From positions 96,439 to 160,438 of the forward strand of contig KN805374.1 in assembly GCA_000818945.1 (NCBI GenBank): a stretch of 64,000 nucleotides of DNA. Reading direction: 5' to 3'. Position 1 is the first letter of the stretch; the number at the start of each line of letters is the position of its first letter. Position numbers and translations under genes: made by a program. Positions 10,740-22,277 of this stretch are shown piece by piece. The stretch comes from Schizochytrium sp. CCTCC M209059. Lineage: Eukaryota > Sar > Bigyra > Thraustochytrida > Thraustochytriidae. The notes beneath the pieces are model-generated. The model ran no database searches. It saw nothing but the letters and a program-made list of their open reading frames with translations, and was not told where the DNA came from.

Positions 10740-11107
10740 CCCTTGGCGCAGGGCGAGCGCGCTCGAGCGCGCGCTCGAGGTCGCGCTCCGGGCGGGCTCG
10801 AGCTCGCTCTGCAGAGCAGCGCAGAGCTCGCGCTCGCGAGGCGGCGCCGGGAAGCGGGGCGGGCGCGGAGGAAGCGCGCGGGGCTCGTGCGCGCGAAGAA
10901 GGTGCGCGCGCGTAACGTCGGAAGGCGGAAGATCGCTGGATGTGCGTCCTCTGCTTTCTGTGCGTCATCGCCGTCTGAGCGCTTCTGCGGCGTCACGCGC
11001 GGCGCCGGCCGCATCGACCGCCATTCCCTCGCTGCCGATTCCGCGCCGCGCAGCGCGTTTCATCGTCGCATTGCACCGCGGTGCGCCGCACTTTCCTGCG
11101 CTGCACT

Positions 11108-11152
11108 GCATGGCATGGCATGGCATGGCATGGCATGGCATGGCATGGCATG
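11108..11152. repeat. (GCATG)n pentanucleotide repeat
   Basis: Nine uninterrupted GCATG units. Confidence 0.88.
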
Positions 11153-11582
11153 GTAAAGCACCGCATTACATTGCAGCTCGCTCACTGCATTGTACTATAG
11201 GAATTCTCTGCCTGGCAGTGACTGTGCATGGCACGCCATCGCGTCATCGTCGGCTGGTTTCTCGCTGCTTCGAGTCCGCCCGTGCCTCGGTCGCCGCCGT
11301 CTCCGCCTGCCCGCCCGCCAGGCCCTCGACCGCACATCGCCGCCGCCACCGGCAGCAGCCGCGAGCGCGACGGTGCGGATTATTTCACGGCTTCTTTCAC
11401 GCGCCGGCGGCCGGGTTTTCATTTTCAACCTCCCTCCCTCCCGGCGACGCGACGCTCGTGCGCCCTCTCTCTCGCTCTCCCGCCCGCTGGCTCCGCCGGC
11501 CCCTGCGCCAGGCCTGCCTGCCTGCCGCGCCCTTCATTTCCGCCCGCCAAGACGTCGGCCTGCACCGCGACGCTCTCCGAGT

Positions 11583-11612
11583 CCATCTCCATCTCCATCT
11601 CCATCTCCATCT
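11583..11612. repeat. (CCATCT)n hexanucleotide repeat
   Basis: Five tandem CCATCT units. Confidence 0.85.
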
Positions 11613-11734
11613 CCGCCTCGGCGTCCTCGGCCGTTCTCTTCGTTCCCGCGTTCTCTCGCCCGGGACGCCCGCGCGGGGTCCCCCGCGCGGACTCGCGCGA
11701 CACCCCCGCGGGGCGCGGGGCGGCGCGGTCCGGC

Positions 11735-11876
11735 NNNNNNNNNNNNNNNNNNNNNNNNNNNNNNNNNNNNNNNNNNNNNNNNNNNNNNNNNNNNNNNNNN
11801 NNNNNNNNNNNNNNNNNNNNNNNNNNNNNNNNNNNNNNNNNNNNNNNNNNNNNNNNNNNNNNNNNNNNNNNNNNNN
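11735..11876. other. Assembly gap (142 N)
   Basis: A run of N in GC-rich sequence. Its true length and content are unknown. Confidence 1.
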
Positions 11877-12369
11877 GGAGTCCGCCGCCGCCGCCTGCGA
11901 CGGAGCGCGGCGACGCAAGGAGGCGCGGCGCGGCCGCCGGGCGTGGGCCTGCGACGCAAGCGCGAGCCCGCGCGGCGCGGCGACGAGGCGAGGCGCGGCT
12001 CCGAAGCAAACTCCGTTCGCGACGGACGACCGACCGACCGACCGTGCCGGCAGCGGAGCAGGCGCACGGCATCGCGCGCGAGGCCTCGCGGGGCGAAGGA
12101 CTGACTGAGAGAGAGAGAGTCAGACAGGCAGACAGGCAGACAGAGAGACCCTAGGCGCAGAACCCGAACGGGGAGAGGGACCGCGACCGCAAGACGGGAG
12201 AGGCCCGACGCGGCTCGACGTGGCGTGGCCTGCGTAGGAGTGGGCGGGCGAGCTCGGCCGGCTGGCGTTGTTGTTGCTGTCGCTGTCGTTGTCGTCGTCG
12301 GTGCTGCCGTCGTCGTTGTTGTGGTTATTGACGCGGTTGTTGGGTGGGAGAAAAAGAGAACACCACACC

Positions 12370-13782
12370 ATGTGGGCGCCACAGACGGTCGTGGAGCTGA
12401 TGCGCAGCAAGCTGGGCGGCGCGGAGACCGACGCGACAGTGAGCATGCCCAAGTCGAAAAGCGCCGCGAAGTCGACCACGGCGAGCGTGATCTCGCAGTT
12501 CTCGCAGTATGTGGCCGCAGGCAGCGCCACCATGGCGCGCGAGGAAACCGAGAAAAAGGCGAACCCATTCCAGACCATGGAGCACATCAACGTCCGCGAG
12601 TGGATCAAACTCGTCGTCGGCGCGCTCATCGTCGCGCCACTGCGCTTCCTCATCATTCTCCTCGTCATCGGCATCGGCACGATCTTCATGATGCTCACCG
12701 TCGCAGGGGCGGACATCTCCAAGCCGCTCTCCCCGCGAAGAGGCTTTGCGCAGCAAATCATCACCGCCATCTGCGGCTACCTCATCTGCGCCTGCATGGG
12801 TGTCTACCGCATCCGCACCAAGGGCACGCACGCGTCCGCCGAGGAGTGCAAGATGATCATCGCCGCCCCGCACTCAACCGTCATGGACGCCGTCATCCTC
12901 GCCTACGCTTGCCGCGGACCCTCTACTGTGGGCAAAATTGAAATCTCCAAGACCTTTCTCGGACCCTTCATGAACGCCTTGCAAACCATCTACGTCGACC
13001 GTTCCGACAAGTTCAACCGCTCCAGCGTGGCAGCGCAGATCCGCGCGCGTGTGGGCGCCGCCTCGCCCTGGCGTAGGCAACTCATGATCTTCCCCGAAGG
13101 CACCTGCACCAACCGGACCAGCCTCATCTCTTTTCGCCGCGGTGCTTTCGAGCCTTGTGCACCTGTGCAGCCAGTCGTGCTCCATTGGTCGTACACCAAC
13201 TTTGACCCGACCTGGTGCGCCGGCGCGCCCTCGCGCACCCTCATCGCCCTCCGTACGCTCTCGCAGTTCTTCCACGAGGTCACTGTTGAGTTTCTGCCCG
13301 TGTACAAGCCCTCGGAAGAGGAACGCGCGGATTCCGCCCTGTACAGCGAGAATGTGCGCAAGCTTATGGCTGTCTCGCTCGGCATCCCGACCTCGGACCA
13401 CTCGTACGAGGACATGTTTCTCGCCCAAATCGCCGCCAAAAACAAGCTCAAGCCTAGCGCTGTGCTCCCCTTTACATACGCCTCCCTCCGGAGCAAGCTT
13501 CCGCCCGCAGCTGCCTCGAGCCCGCGCCTCTTTGAGCGTGTGCGGGGCCTGCTCTTGTGCTTTGCCAAGGCTCCTCTCATGACAAAGGAGCGCCCTCGTC
13601 TCGATCGTGCCCAGTTTGATGTCGTGTCTCCTGTGGCGGCCACATCGCTCGACATTAAGATTTCGCTTACCTGGACCCAGGTCGCTTTGGAGAGCTCCGT
13701 CGCCGGTGCGCCTTCGTCGGCCGATACCTTTTCCTTTTACGAGTTTGCACTCGCCCAGCTCAAGGCTGCATCATGGGACTAG
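12370..13782 (+). CDS. LPCAT-like lysophospholipid acyltransferase (PlsC family)
   Basis: 470 aa from the ATG at 12370. It probably transfers an acyl group from acyl-CoA to a lysophospholipid in the ER, i.e. phospholipid remodelling or synthesis. Hydrophobic segments lie at about residues 78-113 and 128-145. The acyltransferase signature H-X4-D is His168-Asp173 (APHSTVMDA). Motif II is seen as IYVDRSDKFNRSS. The phosphate-binding motif is FPEGTCTNRTSL, starting at residue 241, and FEPCAPVQPVVLHW is the next conserved block. This combination resembles LPCAT1/2/4 and plant LPEAT more than LPAAT. No C-terminal EF-hands are visible, unlike animal LPCAT1/2. Substrate preference cannot be read from sequence. 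An in-frame extension upstream begins at TTG and is Leu/Ser junk, so I rejected it. Confidence 0.88.
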   Translation: MWAPQTVVELMRSKLGGAETDATVSMPKSKSAAKSTTASVISQFSQYVAAGSATMAREETEKKANPFQTMEHINVREWIKLVVGALIVAPLRFLIILLVIGIGTIFMMLTVAGADISKPLSPRRGFAQQIITAICGYLICACMGVYRIRTKGTHASAEECKMIIAAPHSTVMDAVILAYACRGPSTVGKIEISKTFLGPFMNALQTIYVDRSDKFNRSSVAAQIRARVGAASPWRRQLMIFPEGTCTNRTSLISFRRGAFEPCAPVQPVVLHWSYTNFDPTWCAGAPSRTLIALRTLSQFFHEVTVEFLPVYKPSEEERADSALYSENVRKLMAVSLGIPTSDHSYEDMFLAQIAAKNKLKPSAVLPFTYASLRSKLPPAAASSPRLFERVRGLLLCFAKAPLMTKERPRLDRAQFDVVSPVAATSLDIKISLTWTQVALESSVAGAPSSADTFSFYEFALAQLKAASWD

Positions 13783-14539
13783 CGACTCTGCTTTGGCCAA
13801 GTTCCTTGCATGTTAGACTCTACAGGCAACAAAGACGGACAATCACGGCGCAGGACGACCGCACGAGCTGTCTTTGCCTTTTATATACACACACACTTCA
13901 CCCACTCACGACGAGACTGAACATCATCTGACCCTTTTCTCACGCATTCATTTGCGCGAGAGCGCACACACACACATGGACATGTGATGGTGTTGGCCTC
14001 TTTTTCTTTCTTTTGGCATATTTGCCCATGCACAAAAAGACTTTTGCCACCACCTTTACATTGTATTGTAGTTACTACAGTTAGCCAAAGTAGCCTAGTT
14101 GCAACTTTTCCCCATCATTTGCTTGCTTTGATTCTTCACTTCTCGCAACAGGCAGACAAGCAGGAAATCTGTCGAAGCCATGCAAGCTGGGTCGCAATCT
14201 TATTTCGTCTTGATGGATCCAAGACTTGTCGTCCAGTAAAGAATGAACGATGAGCAGTCAGCCAAACGTTCCCAACTTCACACAAGAAAAGGATCAAATG
14301 CTGTTATTTCTCCTTTTCGCATGACGACATTTAAAGCAAAGAAACGTTGTGGTGATGCGCTAATGTATCCAACAACCAAGAACGAGAGACTGCTTAAAGT
14401 TCTACGATCTGCCCTTTTTCTTCTTCATCGCCTTTTAAAAATAATAAACTTTCTGGCAATCAAGGGTCCCTTCGCGATTTCATCCACAATGCTGCTCCAT
14501 CTACGAGCCAGCAAAGAAAGCCAACAAGCACAATTCAAC
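13783..14539. other. Convergent intergenic region, acyltransferase / aldo-keto reductase
   Basis: 757 bp, AT-richer, with short CA runs (about 13886-13896 and 13966-13976). No gene or RNA recognised. Confidence 0.55.
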
Positions 14540-16012
14540 TTATGCCCCAGAGTGGTTTTTTTGCACCTCGCTCACTACACGAGCAGCCTCGTCCACATAC
14601 GACTCGCGCACAGCTCCAACAAGAATGGTGGAAACGCAGGGCTGCCGTGCCAACCAGGCGAGAGCGTATTCCTGAAGCGGAGCCTGCGCTTCGGGGACGA
14701 GCCCCACGGGAAGCTCTGGTGGGATAAAACAAGAAGGGTCACAGGTCGGCCGCGCCTCAGCAAGAGCCTTGTCCTGTGAAATACTCTCGAAAATATGCGT
14801 GCGTGTCTGCTGGCCCGTCACAGAACGCACGGCCTGCTCATATTCGGCAAAAAACCCAAAGAGCCGGGCCGAGGTGTCCTCGTCCATGCCGTCAAGTTTG
14901 GCGTTGATCATAGGTACCACCTTGCGCATCAAGTCATCCTGGTAGTGCATCACACTTGAAAAGGCGCCAATCTGCGCATCGAGGTCTGTAATGAGCTGGC
15001 GCAACCAGTGGCATGCTTCGAGAGTCTCATTCCACTCCTTCCTTTCTTCTGCAGAGAGAGAACGCTCCTCCTCGGCATCGAGCGGCGGCGGTGACAAGTG
15101 CTCAATCAGCGCGTCGCGCGAGTCGGCGTAGCCTTCTGGGAAAGGCGCCTCGGCAAGCCGCCAGCTTCCAACATCGTCAAAGGCCGTCAGGGCACGATTC
15201 ACCACGGTCCGAATCCCGCGGCTGTGTGCCCACTGCGCACAGCCGTTGCCACCGGCTTCGGTGGGCGTAAGCGCGGTGCGCTCGATGATATTGGCTGGGA
15301 ATTCGATCGTCTTGAAATTGTGCTCGCTCGCAGAGCCATGCACGCGTCGCGCCGCTTCGGTGGCCAAGTCGAGAAGCCCCTCAAAGGGAACAAAATGCGG
15401 ATGCTCACGCGGAAGCGCAAAGGAGTTACTGCTCACGCCGTAGCGCGCGATGCGGCCGCGCCGCACTTCGCCTTCGAGGGCCTCAAAGGTTTCCAAGAGC
15501 GCCTGCGCAAGCTGCTCGCGGAGCGCCTCGATGAGCGGGCCGCCCGTGTCAGGGCTCGTCTCGGGCGGGATCTGGCCCATGAGGAAATGCTCTGGATTGT
15601 GCACCAGATAGGTGTCGATACATTCGACGCCAAGCCTCTGCAAGGATCCCCCGAGCTGGTGCTCCATGAGCGAGCTGTCGAGCGAGTGCCAGCAGTCGTC
15701 CGTGTATTTCACGGCGCCCTTCCACGGATTCTTGGCGTGTGCCTCGAGATCACTGCCCTGAATAAAGCCAAACTTGCTAATGATCTCTACCTTGCTACGG
15801 CCCTCCCAGCCCTCCTTGCGAGCGGTGCGCAGCACCTCGCCCACCAGCGTCTCTGCGAGGCCGTCCCCGTAGTTCGGGCTCGTGTCCACCACCGCAAAGC
15901 TAGCTCGTCCGCCTGCGCCAAAGAGCGCCCGCTTCAGACACGCGGCGTGCTGCGCGTTGTGCGCCATCATGCGGTACGTGCCCACGCCCAGCTGCGCCAT
16001 CTTGCCCGCCAT
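14540..16012 (-). CDS. Aldo/keto reductase family oxidoreductase
   Basis: 490 aa starting at the ATG at 16012, just before AQLGVGTYRM, a typical first beta-strand. The AKR superfamily are NAD(P)H-dependent TIM-barrel carbonyl reductases. The catalytic tetrad is visible: Asp43 and Tyr48 (DTSPNYG), Lys80 (IISKFGF) and His138 (YLVHNPEH). Near the C-terminus, STILVGAV marks the cofactor-binding end of the barrel. The protein is longer than a standard ~320-residue AKR. A helical insertion at about residues 300-430, rich in Glu/Asp/Leu, interrupts the barrel between the strand ending in TVVNRAL and the final strands. The long form resembles plant/algal and bacterial AKR proteins of unassigned substrate. 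In-frame sequence upstream of 16012 is Arg-rich and lacks a convincing start. Confidence 0.85.
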   Translation of the reverse strand: MAGKMAQLGVGTYRMMAHNAQHAACLKRALFGAGGRASFAVVDTSPNYGDGLAETLVGEVLRTARKEGWEGRSKVEIISKFGFIQGSDLEAHAKNPWKGAVKYTDDCWHSLDSSLMEHQLGGSLQRLGVECIDTYLVHNPEHFLMGQIPPETSPDTGGPLIEALREQLAQALLETFEALEGEVRRGRIARYGVSSNSFALPREHPHFVPFEGLLDLATEAARRVHGSASEHNFKTIEFPANIIERTALTPTEAGGNGCAQWAHSRGIRTVVNRALTAFDDVGSWRLAEAPFPEGYADSRDALIEHLSPPPLDAEEERSLSAEERKEWNETLEACHWLRQLITDLDAQIGAFSSVMHYQDDLMRKVVPMINAKLDGMDEDTSARLFGFFAEYEQAVRSVTGQQTRTHIFESISQDKALAEARPTCDPSCFIPPELPVGLVPEAQAPLQEYALAWLARQPCVSTILVGAVRESYVDEAARVVSEVQKNHSGA

Positions 16013-16324
16013 CTCGCGCGCGGCTCTTGCTCCGCTCCTGGCCCCCGACCACGACCCGGTTTTGCTTCTCTCTCTCGAGCGGAGCCTTCTTGTCTCGTCT
16101 CGTCTCGTCTCGTATGGACAGACATTGAATTGGGAGCAACGAGGCAGCAAAGCCGCACGTGTATGTAGTAGAGCGTAGTACCACTACATCAAGACAGACG
16201 AACGCGAGCGAGCTAGCGCGCGCAGGCCATCCGGGGGAGGAGAACGCCCTCGCTGGCTCGTGCGCTATTCTCGCACGGCCTCGACCAGACGGAGTTAGTG
16301 AAGGAGGGAGGGAGGTGCGCCAGC
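16013..16324. other. Short divergent intergenic region
   Basis: 312 bp between head-to-head genes, so a shared promoter region is likely. It contains CGTCT pentamer units around 16093-16112 (TCGTCTCGTCTCGTCTCG). No clear TATA element. Confidence 0.5.
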
Positions 16325-18349
16325 ATGTCGCACGAGGCGTGGACCAAGACGCTTGCAGACTACGAGGCTGCAAGGACCACGAGCTTGCACGACTGGATCA
16401 GTCTCGCTCGGGACATTATTGCGAACCATGCAGGGCTTCTCGACACGGTCACCCGGTATCTCGACGCATCTGGAGACGCGGCCCGCATCCTTGTGGCAAG
16501 AGAGACAATGAATCTCGGTCTGCAGAAGATTGTGGACACGAGCGAGCACAATCACTTTGGAAATTGGAATGCGGCCCTTGTCCTTGTCGAGCTCGAGCCG
16601 ATCAGGGCGATCTCCCTTACAAGATGGCTTGCGAACCCGCTGCGTGTCACTGTAGACCGGTATCACCTCGGTCGCGGCGCAGCTCATGACGACACTCTGG
16701 TGTCTGCAGACAATGTGATCTTGATTTCGAGGCAAGAGCTCGCACACTTGGATCCGCAAGCTGTTCCTGCTCCTGATCATGCGACTCCAGATGCCAGCAA
16801 GATTGCGAAATTTTCTTGGCAATCGTTGGATCCGCAGCTGCACCTTGGACCACCCCTACCTCCTCCTCCTCCTCCTCTAAGGCTTTCTTCCAGTGAAGGA
16901 CCCTTTGCCAGTGAGGTCTTGTATTCGCTTGTGCAGCCATTCTGCGCGCGTTGTGTGCTCTGGGTGCTGAGCACAAGTGAAAGTGCACGTAGTTTTGGCG
17001 AAAGTGAAGTTGCTTCTGGTCATGACGATGATTTTCTTGACTCGGCCCTCGGGGCCTGTCGTGATTTTTGTGCTCAATTCGACCTCTTTCCGCCTCTTCA
17101 CGTGCTTAAAATCACGTGTAGCGTTGTAAATGAACCTTTGGAAGCCTCGTGGTCGCTGGAAGACGATACGTCTCCATTTCCTTTGCCTACAGAAAGCACT
17201 GTAACCAAAGCTGTTGGCGAGCTGGGCGCTCAACATCAAGAGCCACTTGGTTCGAATTTCCCATCTTCAATGAGTCATCGCAGTCCCACCTTGGTTCTCG
17301 GCGTCGCGTTGGGTAAGTTGCTTCGATTTTCAATGGCACACACAAGATTGAGCAGCTCAAAGCGCGCTCTTCCTCTATCGTCTGCATCGTCTGTGGCGCC
17401 AGCGTCGAGTGCCGAGAAGCGAGCCCGTACGGAAGAGGAGGAAAAGGAGGCAGCAACTGGAGAGAAGGTGCACGACAAGCCAATAAGCAGCGTGATCTCG
17501 AGTCAAGAAGAAAAGAACCAAACCATCTCGCTTGATGGACACATCAAGTTTCTCGAGCTCATCGAGACGACGCTCAAGATGAACGACCGACGCACACGCG
17601 ACTGGACAGCGCTGAGCCGCGCGTGCCTCAATTATCCTGAATGCCAGACTCGTCATATCAAGCAAAAGGTAAAACGTGTGCTACAGGAGCGGCGGGATCG
17701 CAAGCAGCTTCGGTTTTGGGCCGACATCAAGGAGACGGAGGGCGACATCCACCAAATTCTGCCCAAGGTGCGTCAGATGGTCGATGACAGACATCCTGCC
17801 ATGGACGACTTTTTCGTCGAGAGCCTCGCCGAGCATCTTGGATCGCTCGCTAGCGCCAGCAAGAAGTCACCTGGAAATCTGCTCGAGTGGAATGAGCCAA
17901 TACGCAAGCTCGTAACGGCCAAGATGGTGGACCTGCACGTCCGATACTACCCGGGACGGCCCTTTCACCATGTGCAGTCTCACTTTACGGAGCTTTTTTC
18001 TCCTGCCGATGTCGAACTCGGGATTCTCTCTGCGTGCGAGTGCGCCGAGTGCGCCGAGGACTGGAATCTTACGACGTCGATTCGCTCGAACGAGGCGCTT
18101 CTGCGGCTACACTGGTCGCGCGAAAAGGCAGGTCTTTTACGGCGTGTCCTCGAGCTTCACCGGGACTTTAAGCCAGCCATGTACAGCAAATTCGAGGGCT
18201 TTGAGAAGAAGTTGCGCAATTGGACTCGAGCGGACGTTGATTTTGTGCTCCAGCTCGCGCATCCGGTCGACGAGTGCGCAGTATGTTTTGAGGGGCGCAG
18301 AGAGCTCTTTACGGCCCGCCACGGAGGCGACGGCGGTAGTGGTAGCAGT

Positions 18350-18384
<35 letters not shown>

Positions 18385-18409
18385 TAGTGACAATGTGGCA
18401 GCAGGCTAA
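16325..18409 (+). CDS. Conserved-looking protein of unknown function, 694 aa
   Basis: I do not recognise a family. I chose the ATG at 16325; an earlier in-frame GTG adds nine low-complexity residues. The first ~170 residues look like a globular helical domain (SHEAWTKTLADYEAA, DNVILISRQELAHLDPQ). A Pro-rich linker follows near residue 185, then a mixed region. From about residue 380 there is a charged linker (KRARTEEEEKEAATGEK) resembling a nuclear localisation signal. A helical block at about 415-475 (ELIETTLKMNDRRTRDWTAL, HIKQKVKRVLQERRDRK) has a spacing loosely like a SANT/Myb helix set. The last conserved-looking part carries Cys pairs (CECAECAEDW, CAVCFEGRR) that could bind metal. The C-terminus is a polySer tract. 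A nuclear role is inference only. Confidence 0.7.
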
Positions 18410-20651
<2,242 letters not shown>

Positions 20652-21239
20652 ATGCAGAAGCACATCAAGTGCGTGATTGTGGGCGATGGTGCCGTCGGCA
20701 AGACGAGCATGCTCATCTCGTACACGACCGGATCGTTCCCGCTCGAGTACGTGCCCACCGTGTTTGACAACTACAGCGCCCTGATTGACGTCAACAACGA
20801 GCCAGTCAACCTCGGACTCTGGGATACTGCCGGACAGGAGGATTACGACAGGCTGCGTCCTCTTAGTTACCCAGACACGCACGTGTTTATTATGTGTTAC
20901 TCCGTCGTCAGCCGCTCCTCGTTCCAGAACATTACACAAAAGTGGTACCCTGAGATCCAGACCCACTGCAAGGGAACTCCCTTCATCCTCGTCGGCACCA
21001 AGATCGATTTGCGCATGGACGCTGAGACCTTGCAGCGACTCGTGCAAATTCAGCAGTCCCCGCTCAACCAGATGGATGGCGAGCGCATGAAGAACAACAT
21101 TGGCGCCCTCCAGTACCTCGAGTGCTCTGCGCTCACCGGCCAGGGCCTCAAGGATGTCTTCGACACCGCCATCCGGATCGCCTTCAAGGCCTCCAAGAAG
21201 CGGGGCAAGAGCCCGGGCGGCGGCTGCCTCCTGCTCTAA
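20652..21239 (+). CDS. Rac/Rho-family small GTPase
   Basis: 195 aa from the ATG at 20652. It is a membrane-anchored molecular switch for actin and polarity. The P-loop is GDGAVGKT (residues 11-18), switch I has YVPTVFDNY with Thr36, and switch II is DTAGQEDYDRLRPLSYP (Gln62 present). The base-recognition motif is TKID and the G5 motif is SAL. A Rho insert helix is present (about residues 123-150, AETLQRLVQIQQ onward), which defines the Rho family. The closest match in motifs is Rac. The C-terminus has a basic stretch (KASKKRGK) and a CAAX box CLLL, predicting geranylgeranylation. Numbering is one higher than in animal Rac1 because of an extra His near the N-terminus. A much longer in-frame extension through the TTTC repeat was rejected. 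Confidence 0.95.
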   Translation: MQKHIKCVIVGDGAVGKTSMLISYTTGSFPLEYVPTVFDNYSALIDVNNEPVNLGLWDTAGQEDYDRLRPLSYPDTHVFIMCYSVVSRSSFQNITQKWYPEIQTHCKGTPFILVGTKIDLRMDAETLQRLVQIQQSPLNQMDGERMKNNIGALQYLECSALTGQGLKDVFDTAIRIAFKASKKRGKSPGGGCLLL

Positions 21240-21822
21240 GCGCAGGCGGCACTTCCCGATGTGGCGCCGCTTGTTCGCGTCATCGCAAGGTCGCCTCGCA
21301 GACGCACATGTAGGCTGCTGCATGCAAGAGGTGAGAAAACGGGCCAACAATGCTCTGTAGACCAGCCATCGGCACTCGTGTTGCATGTCCATGCGCCACG
21401 TCTGCTTGTCTGCCTTCGATCTCGCCTTCTCGTTTGCTTGCTTGCTAGCTAGCTAGCCAGCCTTCCTTTTCTGCTCCACATCCGTTTGCCTGCCTAACCT
21501 GCTGACTGATTGACTGACTGACCCATACAAACACGGTTCGACGTGTCTGCTTGGTGCTCCTTTTCTCCATTTCCCACCCTTTCATGGTCGTGCAGGCTTG
21601 AGGGTTTCTGGGCTCGCCTCCGTCATGATGTTCCGCGCATCAACGTTCAACTCTTCTCTTCATCTTCTTCTTCTTTTGTCAACGCCAGACCTAGATAAGG
21701 ACCAGGCGCGCGCACTCTCGGAAGAGAAACCTGTTTGTTCGCCCCTCCACTTTTTACTCTTCAACCACATCCTCGTGTTCCAACGCGACCCTTTCTTTCT
21801 CCCACCTTCACGCCCTCTACTT

Positions 21823-21855
<33 letters not shown>

Positions 21856-22277
21856 AACCTTTTCTCTCTACCGCACTGCTCGCGACGGCATGCTCGACTC
21901 TCTTCTCCATCTGTTTCGACATCACCGCTTTGTCCTCTCGCGCGCAAAACTCGCAGCTGTAATTCTGAAGGATCATTTTCGGCCTTCTCGCGCCAATTCT
22001 TTTCGTATTCGATTCCTGATTTCTTGCTCTCTCTCTTGCGTATGTATAGTATATGTACCCATCCTTGGCAAACAACTTACTTGAACGAAACCACCAAGAA
22101 CGATCTCTCACTGCCATCTCTGAACAAGTTTTTAATGTTAAAAGCTTCGCCTCTCGGTTTGAACTGTATTGTTCGATTCGCAAGGTAACGAAGAAACTCT
22201 GCAGGGTCAGTCAGCCCTCGCTCAATCTGTTCTTTGCGGAAAGCTTCGCTTCTTGGAGATGTGTACAATTGATTCTT
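21240..22277. other. Convergent intergenic region, Rac / C2 protein
   Basis: 1 kb, pyrimidine-rich, with CT runs at 21822-21856 and GCTT/GCTA repeats near 21436-21456. No gene or structured RNA recognised. Confidence 0.5.

Larger units (their letters stand above)
9543..12369. other. 2.8 kb intergenic low-complexity region with assembly gap
   Basis: The region contains several microsatellites (GCTC, TTCG, GCATG, CCATCT) and a 142-base gap. Long open frames run through it, but they are Arg/Ala/Ser-rich, occur in several frames at once, cross the gap and show no domain. I see no supportable gene. It is probably the extended 5' region of the acyltransferase gene downstream. Confidence 0.5.

Noticed and set aside
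10396..12154. Long open frames across the 11735-11876 gap
   Set aside because: They occur in several frames and both strands, are Arg/Ala/Ser/Pro-rich, have no domain, and cross the N gap, which the translation treats as open.
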